From an uncultured Clostridia bacterium (GTDB taxonomy: Bacteria; Bacillota; Clostridia; Oscillospirales; Ruminococcaceae), in assembly GCA_946183095.1 (NCBI GenBank), contig CAMHBE010000047.1, positions 1-10,264 of the forward strand: a DNA stretch of 10,264 bases. The letters are read 5' to 3'. The position numbers were made by a program, and so were the translations under genes. Below are positions 6,227-10,264 of the stretch, one piece after another. The notes below the pieces were generated by a model, which did no database searches, was not told the DNA's origin, and saw only the letters and a list, made by a program, of their open reading frames with translations. Positions within the stretch are counted from its first letter, which is position 1. Every line of letters starts with the position of its first letter.

Positions 6227-6274
6227 TGTGATTTATCACTTGAAACCGATATCGCACAAAAGCGATAAATCACA
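6227..6274 (+). promoter_or_regulatory. Putative DAHP synthase promoter with paired dyads
   Basis: TTGAAA (6240-6245), an 18-bp spacer and GATAAA (6264-6269) form a moderate promoter. TGTGATTTATC (6227-6237) and GATAAATCACA (6264-6274) are a perfect 11-bp inverted repeat, and each half is itself a near-palindrome: GTGATTTATCAC at 6228-6239 and GCGATAAATCAC at 6262-6273. One dyad abuts the -35 box and the other covers the -10 box, as expected for tandem operators 34 bp apart. A smaller hairpin TATCGC (6250-6255) / GCGATA (6262-6267) competes with the long pairing. The promoter call is tentative because the -10 box matches the consensus at only 4 of 6 bases. Confidence 0.45.
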
Positions 6275-6300
6275 TACACAATGTTGAAAAATATTGTGTA
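6275..6300 (+). repeat. Inverted repeat in the DAHP synthase leader
   Basis: TACACAAT (6275-6282) and ATTGTGTA (6293-6300) are perfectly complementary across a 10-nt AT-rich loop. The repeat lies 36 nt before the start codon, at or just after the predicted transcript start. Its right arm includes ATATTGTG (6291-6298), which also occurs in the marR leader (5537-5544). This may be a second operator for the MarR protein or an mRNA hairpin; the sequence alone does not decide. Confidence 0.5.
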
Positions 6301-6336
6301 AAACATCTAACAAACAGTTCCGAGGAGGAAAGAGCC

Positions 6337-7365
6337 ATGGGAATGGATTTCAACAGAAAGCTGCCGATACCTAAACTCATCAAAGAGATGTACCCGCTGT
6401 CAGCCGAGGTCGCAAAGGTAAAGGAAGAACGAGACGAGCAGATACGGGCGATATTCAGAGGTGACGACAAGCGTTTCATCCTGATAATCGGTCCCTGCTC
6501 GGCAGACCGCGAGGATGCTGTGCTCGATTATGTGAGCCGCTTGACAAAGGTGCAGGACGAGGTGAAGGACAAGATCTTCATCATCCCGCGTATCTACACC
6601 GGTAAGCCCCGCACAACGGGTGAGGGCTACAAAGGCATGGTGCATCAGCCCGACCCGCAGAGAGCGGAGAATATGCTCGACGGCATTATAGCGGTGCGCC
6701 GCCTGCATACCCGCGCCATAGAAGAATCCGGGCTTGTCTGCGCGGATGAGATGCTCTACCCCGAAAATTACCGCTATCTGTCGGACATTCTTTCTTATGT
6801 CGCGATAGGCGCACGCTCCGTCGAAAATCAGGAGCACCGTCTTGTCGCAAGCGGCATGGATATACCCGTGGGAATGAAAAATCCCACCGGCGGCGATTAC
6901 TCCGTCATGCTCAATGCCATAACCGCCGCGCAGAATCCCCATATGTTCATATACCGAGGCTGGGAGGTCGTTTCTTCCGGCAATCCCTACGCACACGCGA
7001 TAATGCGCGGCTACAGCAACAAACACGGCAACAATATCCCGAACTACCACTATGAGGATCTCAACCTTATCTATGAAATGTATGAGCAGAAACAGGTCAT
7101 CAACCGCAGTGTCATAGTTGACTGCAACCACGCTAACTCCGGCAAGCAGTACGAGGAGCAGATACGCATTGCGAAGGAAGTCCTCTACAGCAAGCGTCAC
7201 GGTGATAACCTCGGAGACTTCATAAAAGGTCTGATGATAGAGAGCTATATCGAGGACGGCGCACAGAAGATAGGTGAGGGTATCTACGGAAAGTCCATAA
7301 CCGACCCGTGTCTCGGCTGGGCAAAATCGGAAAAGCTCATCTACGAGCTTGCCGACGCACTGTGA
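6337..7365 (+). CDS. aroF: 3-deoxy-7-phosphoheptulonate (DAHP) synthase, class I (AroF/G/H type)
   Basis: This 342-residue cytoplasmic enzyme joins phosphoenolpyruvate and erythrose 4-phosphate to make DAHP, the committed step of aromatic amino acid synthesis. Hallmarks of the type I-alpha family are IGPCSADR (51-58), IYTGKPRTTGEGYKG (86-100), GARSVENQEHR (158-168), VGMKNPTGG (178-186), DCNHANSGK (262-270) and ESYIEDG (302-308). Expected metal ligands are present: Cys54, His265, Glu302 and Asp323. The N-terminal extension (1-40), which carries the feedback site in this family, is complete, but which amino acid inhibits the enzyme cannot be read with confidence. GGAGG (6324-6328) sits 8 nt before the ATG at 6337, favouring it over the ATG at 6343. 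The stop overlaps the next start by one base (TGATG). The aroF symbol is a generic choice within AroF/G/H. Confidence 0.96.
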   Translation: MGMDFNRKLPIPKLIKEMYPLSAEVAKVKEERDEQIRAIFRGDDKRFILIIGPCSADREDAVLDYVSRLTKVQDEVKDKIFIIPRIYTGKPRTTGEGYKGMVHQPDPQRAENMLDGIIAVRRLHTRAIEESGLVCADEMLYPENYRYLSDILSYVAIGARSVENQEHRLVASGMDIPVGMKNPTGGDYSVMLNAITAAQNPHMFIYRGWEVVSSGNPYAHAIMRGYSNKHGNNIPNYHYEDLNLIYEMYEQKQVINRSVIVDCNHANSGKQYEEQIRIAKEVLYSKRHGDNLGDFIKGLMIESYIEDGAQKIGEGIYGKSITDPCLGWAKSEKLIYELADAL

Positions 7366-8300
7366 TGCAGTTACCGGCAGAAATAAAGGCGGAAGCGGAG
7401 AAGATCGCGGCAGCTTTCCCGCACGGAGATATCGCCCGGGCAGCAGAGAGCATTTCCGCAAGATACCGGCAGGAGAGAGCCGACGGTTCCCGCATCGTCA
7501 CAAAAGCTGCGGAAGCCGCCGCTTACGCTGCTGCAAGGATGCCGGCAACATTCGCGGCTATAAGCTCGGCTATTGAACACACCATACAGTGCTGCAATGC
7601 CGATATTACGTCGGCAGCCGACATCGGCGCGGGTACCGGAGCAGGCGCTATAGCCGCTTCCGAACTGTTCGGCGGTATCACGGAACTGCACTGCTATGAG
7701 CGTGAACCGGAGATGCGCGCACTCGGCAAAAAACTTGCCGCAGATGCGCAGTGGTTCGACCTCGACATGATATCCGGGGAACTCCCCCGCAGCTACGACC
7801 TTGTGATGCTCTGCTATGCGCTCAATGAGCTGTCCGCCGCAGACCGTGACAGAGTTGTATCGCGTTTATGGGAACACACCGGTAAGATGCTCCTTATCGT
7901 CGAGCCGGGAACACCCACAGGTCATGCCAATATCATACAGGCGCGTGAACTGCTCATACAAAGCGGCGCGTCGATAGCCGCCCCGTGTCCCGGCAATATG
8001 CCCTGTGGACTGGACAGCGGTGACTGGTGCCATTTCACGGCACGCGCCACGCGCTCGAAGCTGCACAAGCAGTTAAAAGGCGGAGACGCGCCCTACGAGG
8101 ACGAGAAGTTCTCGTATATCTCGGTGGTGCGGGGGGAATGTTCGCCGTGTGCGCGCCGTATCCTGCGGCATCCGCAGATATCTCCGGGATTCATTGAGCT
8201 TCGCGTCTGCACCGCCGGCGGGATAGATGATATCAAGGTCACGAAGAAGTCTCCGGATTTCAAAGCCGCCCGCAAATCCGACAGCGGAGACGGGTTCTGA
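7365..8300 (+). CDS. Rsm22/METTL17-like protein, SAM methyltransferase fold with Fe-S cysteines
   Basis: This 311-residue protein belongs to the Rsm22 family, related to mitochondrial small-subunit assembly factors. An N-terminal helical part contains ISARYR (30-35). The SAM-binding motif is ADIGAGTGAG (85-94), with the later LCYALNEL (149-156) and LLIVEPGTP (176-184). Four cysteines, 208, 214, 222 and 282, are spaced C-x5-C-x7-C-x59-C. They sit in the family block APCPG..PC...DWCHF and in ELRVC, a pattern linked to a [4Fe-4S] cluster in Rsm22/METTL17 proteins (established for the family). EDEKFSYISVVR (245-256) is another family hallmark. A role in 30S ribosome assembly is inferred; catalytic activity is uncertain even for the characterised relatives. 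The ATG at 7365 overlaps the aroF stop and has no clear ribosome binding site of its own, so translation is probably coupled. Confidence 0.88.
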   Translation: MQLPAEIKAEAEKIAAAFPHGDIARAAESISARYRQERADGSRIVTKAAEAAAYAAARMPATFAAISSAIEHTIQCCNADITSAADIGAGTGAGAIAASELFGGITELHCYEREPEMRALGKKLAADAQWFDLDMISGELPRSYDLVMLCYALNELSAADRDRVVSRLWEHTGKMLLIVEPGTPTGHANIIQARELLIQSGASIAAPCPGNMPCGLDSGDWCHFTARATRSKLHKQLKGGDAPYEDEKFSYISVVRGECSPCARRILRHPQISPGFIELRVCTAGGIDDIKVTKKSPDFKAARKSDSGDGF

Positions 8301-8349
8301 AATGATGCTGTCATTATTGCAGCGTCAATGCGGATTCCCCTTGTTTACA

Positions 8350-8386
8350 GAAAAGAAAAACTGCACGGTAAATGATACCGTGCAGT
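8350..8386 (-). terminator. Rho-independent terminator of rnpB (left end of the element)
   Basis: Read on the minus strand, a perfect 11-bp stem (8376-8386 with 8360-8370) around a TCATT loop is followed by TTTTCTTTTC (8350-8359). It lies about 240 nt past the rnpB 3' end, and no stronger minus-strand terminator is closer, so the primary rnpB transcript may extend through the element before processing. Confidence 0.7.
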
Positions 8387-8397
8387 CAGTCTGTCAA
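8360..8397 (+). repeat. Left terminal inverted repeat of the element
   Basis: The repeat starts ACTGCACGG and ends CAGTCTGTCAA. Its mate is at 8572-8609 on the other strand. The 15-mer ACTGCACGGTAAATG (8360-8374) also recurs in direct orientation at 8583-8597. Confidence 0.7.
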
Positions 8398-8440
8398 AAA
8401 AGCTTTATCTGAATATAATCTTATTTCGGTGCAGCGCGAT

Positions 8441-8481
8441 CTCCCCGATTAGCGGGGAGGTGTCACGTAGTGACAGAGGGG
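8441..8481 (+). repeat. GC-rich double-hairpin motif inside the element
   Basis: CTCCCC (8441-8446) pairs with GGGGAG (8454-8459), directly followed by TGTCAC-GTA-GTGACA (8461-8475) and GAGGGG (8476-8481), which could alternatively pair with the first CTCCCC to enclose the middle hairpin. I recall closely similar motifs scattered between genes in Clostridia such as Ruminococcus, but only one copy is in this window. Confidence 0.5.
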
Positions 8482-8571
8482 ATGACCGACAGACGGCTGC
8501 CGCAAGTCCAGAGCGCGCAGCTCTGGTCCCGTCCGGAAGGACAGCGCGAACGCGCCGCCGCACCTACTTTA

Positions 8572-8609
8572 TTGACACGCTGACTGCACGGTAAATGCTG
8601 CCATGCAGT
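8572..8609 (-). repeat. Right terminal inverted repeat of the element
   Basis: On the minus strand it starts ACTGCATGG and ends CAGCGTGTCAA. It matches the left repeat at 29 of 38 positions. Confidence 0.7.
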
Positions 8610-8616
8610 GTTTTTT
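8583..8616 (+). terminator. Plus-strand terminator for the aroF-rsm22 transcript (right end of the element)
   Basis: ACTGCACGG (8583-8591) and CCATGCAGT (8601-8609) form a 9-bp stem with one C-A mismatch. It is followed by G and six T residues (8611-8616). It lies just before the rnpB 3' end and would stop plus-strand transcription from running antisense through rnpB. Confidence 0.6.
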
Positions 8617-8623
8617 CAAAAAA

Positions 8624-8974
8624 CAGACCGGATCTGTAAGCCGGGTTTTGTCGTGGATGAACATCTATCTGATCCTGCCGTCGCCGACAGGCTTTAGCCG
8701 CCTTAAACGGAGCGCGCCGAGCAGGCACGTTGCTCTCCGAACCAATCAGCGTTGCATCGGGTAGGGTTTACATGGCATACGCGTCTCCGCGCATCCGGTG
8801 AGCTCTTACCTCGCCTTTCCACCCTTACATATCCAAAGCGCAGGCTTTGAACGTGCGGTATATCTCTGTTGCACTTGCCCTGAGGTCGCCCTCGGCTGCC
8901 GTTAGCAGTTACCCCGCTCTTTGATGCCCGGACTTTCCTCAGGAGAAACTCCCGCGTCCATCCGATCCGGTCTG
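8624..8974 (-). ncRNA. rnpB: RNase P RNA, type A
   Basis: This is the catalytic RNA of ribonuclease P, which removes 5' leaders from pre-tRNAs. On the minus strand the ends pair perfectly as helix P1: CAGACCGGATC (8964-8974) with GATCCGGTCTG (8624-8634). The universally conserved blocks are present in order: GAGGAAAGTCCGGGC near the 5' end, GTGCAACAGAGA, GGTAAGAGCTCACCGG in the middle, and ACAAAACCCGGCTTACAG just before P1 closes. The length (351 nt) and the CR layout fit type A rather than the Bacillus-type B form. It has its own promoter and is divergent from the DUF3810 gene. Confidence 0.97.
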
Positions 8975-8981
8975 CTATTGC

Positions 8982-9011
8982 ATTATATCATATATCATCA
9001 CAAAAAGTCAA
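8982..9011 (-). promoter_or_regulatory. Promoter of rnpB
   Basis: The minus strand has TTGACT (9006-9011), an 18-bp spacer and TATAAT (8982-8987). The predicted start falls about 7-8 nt further on, at 8974-8975, which coincides with the 5' end of helix P1. Confidence 0.85.
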
Positions 9012-9048
9012 GCAGGGGACGGAAATTTTGTGCAATTTACGAAAACTA

Positions 9049-9078
9049 TTGCCAAACCCGCACAGAATGTGGTATAAT
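9049..9078 (+). promoter_or_regulatory. Promoter of the DUF3810 gene
   Basis: TTGCCA (9049-9054), an 18-bp spacer and TATAAT (9073-9078) predict a start near 9085. The leader is only about 28 nt, and the ribosome binding site (AAAAGG, 9096-9101) is weak and 11 nt from the ATG, so expression may be modest. Confidence 0.75.
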
Positions 9079-9112
9079 GTTCTTGCAATTTCTATAAAAG
9101 GCAGTCATATAA

Positions 9113-10225
9113 ATGGAAAAGAAACATCATATCCCGCTTAAAAGGCTCATCATCGGCGGAACGCTGCTCCTGCTCGGAGCGGGCGGCTGGGCGGCAGCCC
9201 GTCACATCGGCGGGTTTGCTGACTTCTACGGTTCCGTCATTTACCCAGTTGTTGAGAACGTCTTCGCCCGTATAAGCGGCATTTTCCCGTTCTCGGTCGC
9301 GGAAGTCATGGTCGTATGCGGTGTGCTGCTCGCCCTCTTCTCGATAGTATTCTTCATCGTTCGGATGATCCGGCTGAAGGGCAGGAGACTGCGGTTCCTC
9401 GCGTCGTCGGGTTCCACCGTACTGCTGGTCGGCGGCATACTACTGTTCGAGTATGTCTATGGCATGGGCATCAACTACAGCCGTACACCGTTTTCGCAGA
9501 CCGCCGGTCTGAAAACGGGAAGATACACCAAAGAGCAGGTGAGGGAAGTGCTCGACTACACGATAGCGAACCTTGCCGAAGCCGGCAGATACATCACTAT
9601 CGACGATAACGGACATATCATTATACCCGACGATCTTTCCGGACGTGCAGCCGCCGCAATGTCGAAACTCGGTGCGCAGTACCCCGTGTTCGATACATAT
9701 TACCCGCCCGTAAAGCCGGTAATGCTCTCCGAACTCATGTGCTACGGACATATCACGGGGATGTTCACTTTCTATTCCATGGAAGCGAACTACAATAAGA
9801 ACAACGTTCCCGAAGAGACGGGTCATACCGTTTGCCATGAGCTTTCGCACATGACGGGATTCATGCGTGAGGACGAGGCGAATTTCATAGCCTACCTCGC
9901 GTGCCGCGGCAGCGGTGACCCTTACCTCACATACTGCGGCTGGTATGACATGACCATATACCTGCTCAACGCGTATTACCCCGATGCGACCGATGCCGAG
10001 TACGCTGAGGTGTGGCAGTCCATACCCGCATACGCCGCCGTGCAGCTGGATCTGCAGAACGAGTTCTGGGACAAGTACAAGACCGATTTCGGCGAGGTAG
10101 CCGAAGCCATGAACGATGTATATTTAAAGATAAACGACCAGTCCGACGGCACAAAAAGCTACGGCAGGGTGGTAGATCTTGCAATAGCCGATTATTACGC
10201 TGCAAAAGGTAATGGGCACCTCTAA
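9113..10225 (+). CDS. DUF3810-family membrane protein with an HExxH zinc-protease motif
   Basis: This 370-residue protein has three predicted membrane segments: about 11-30, 60-87 and 100-119. The family landmark MGINYSRTPF (118-127) follows right after the third. The C-terminal domain, probably outside the cytoplasmic membrane, carries HELSH (242-246) with Glu243, followed by EDEANFIAYLAC (253-264), where Glu255 is a likely third zinc ligand. This is the layout of a gluzincin metallopeptidase. DUF3810 proteins are found in Firmicutes and Bacteroidetes and, to my knowledge, have no established substrate. Peptidase activity is inferred from the motif only. It has its own promoter, divergent from rnpB, and no partner gene is visible before the window ends 39 nt later. 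Confidence 0.85.
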   Translation: MEKKHHIPLKRLIIGGTLLLLGAGGWAAARHIGGFADFYGSVIYPVVENVFARISGIFPFSVAEVMVVCGVLLALFSIVFFIVRMIRLKGRRLRFLASSGSTVLLVGGILLFEYVYGMGINYSRTPFSQTAGLKTGRYTKEQVREVLDYTIANLAEAGRYITIDDNGHIIIPDDLSGRAAAAMSKLGAQYPVFDTYYPPVKPVMLSELMCYGHITGMFTFYSMEANYNKNNVPEETGHTVCHELSHMTGFMREDEANFIAYLACRGSGDPYLTYCGWYDMTIYLLNAYYPDATDAEYAEVWQSIPAYAAVQLDLQNEFWDKYKTDFGEVAEAMNDVYLKINDQSDGTKSYGRVVDLAIADYYAAKGNGHL

Positions 10226-10264
10226 AAACCTCTTGCCGCCCATTCGCACCGCCCTAAAGCCGTC

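Larger units (their letters stand above)
8360..8609. mobile_element. 250-bp non-coding element with 38-bp terminal inverted repeats (MITE-like)
   Basis: Positions 8360-8397 and the reverse complement of 8572-8609 are the same length and agree at 29 of 38 bases. Most differences fall in the hairpin loop. Each terminal repeat is itself a stem-loop built on ACTGCA.GG. The interior has no plausible ORF but several further stems: CTCCCC/GGGGAG (8441-8459), TGTCAC/GTGACA (8461-8475), CCAGAGC/GCTCTGG (8508-8526) and GTCC/GGAC (8531-8542). No target-site duplication is clear; the flanks are A-rich on the left and T-rich on the right. The element fills the convergent gap between the Rsm22-like gene and rnpB. 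It could be a miniature transposable element or two related terminators around a folded spacer. Confidence 0.45.

Noticed and set aside
7308..7364. Longer start for the Rsm22-like protein inside aroF
   Set aside because: It would overlap aroF by 58 bases without a ribosome binding site; the TGATG overlap start at 7365 fits the family N-terminus.
6400..7461. Long open reading frame antisense to aroF (about 353 codons)
   Set aside because: The plus-strand frame encodes an unmistakable DAHP synthase; the antisense product has no recognisable domain and no ribosome binding site.
8227..8412. Short plus-strand ORF spanning the end of the Rsm22-like gene and the element
   Set aside because: Its start is inside a conserved gene, it crosses the element's hairpin, and it lacks a ribosome binding site or protein-like composition.
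10211..10244. AATGGGC/GCCCATT inverted repeat around the DUF3810 stop codon
   Set aside because: Seven base pairs with a 20-nt loop and no T-tract; it may be chance, and the window ends too soon to judge.
1..10264. CRISPR array, prophage, transposase or defence system
   Set aside because: No regularly spaced repeats and no protein with phage, transposase or defence motifs were found; apart from the 250-bp element the gene content is chromosomal housekeeping.

Overview
The window reads as a chromosomal, mostly housekeeping segment of a low-to-mid GC Gram-positive anaerobe. Clostridia, and probably the Ruminococcaceae/Oscillospiraceae, fit best (inference). The supporting signs are the rpsF-ssb-rpsR operon with a cysteine-rich S18, strong AGGAGG-type ribosome binding sites, near-perfect TTGACA-17-TATAAT promoters, a type A-looking RNase P RNA, a DUF3810 membrane protein, and an intergenic GGGGAG / TGTCAC-GTA-GTGACA motif that I recall from such genomes.

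Layout. On the minus strand at the left edge is the 5' part of a tRNA-Leu (UAA anticodon) with its promoter. Upstream of it, also on the minus strand, lies the operon rpsF-ssb-rpsR with a consensus promoter, a structured leader and a terminator. Divergent from it on the plus strand are an RpiR-family regulator and a translationally coupled, membrane-anchored lipase-like hydrolase. Convergent with these, on the minus strand, are a D-2-hydroxyacid dehydrogenase and a coupled YbaK-type aminoacyl-tRNA deacylase. After a shared divergent promoter region come a MarR regulator with a lysine/alanine-rich tail, a dyad-rich regulatory region, a class I DAHP synthase (first step of the shikimate pathway) and a coupled Rsm22/METTL17-like methyltransferase-fold protein carrying four cysteines in an iron-sulfur pattern. 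The plus-strand run ends at a 250-bp non-coding element with 38-bp imperfect terminal inverted repeats. That element separates it from rnpB (minus strand). A DUF3810 membrane metalloprotease-like gene, divergent from rnpB, closes the window.

How the parts work together. Three genes act in translation or ribosome assembly (S6, S18, Rsm22-like), and three more features act in tRNA function (tRNA-Leu, RNase P RNA, YbaK). The genes downstream of both regulators (RpiR, MarR) are preceded by palindromes placed on or next to the predicted promoters, so local autoregulation is plausible but not demonstrated.

I see no CRISPR array, phage gene, transposase or obvious defence system. The least explained sequence is the 250-bp inverted-repeat element between the Rsm22-like gene and rnpB, whose two ends each look like an outward-acting terminator, and the chain of three inverted repeats in front of the DAHP synthase gene.
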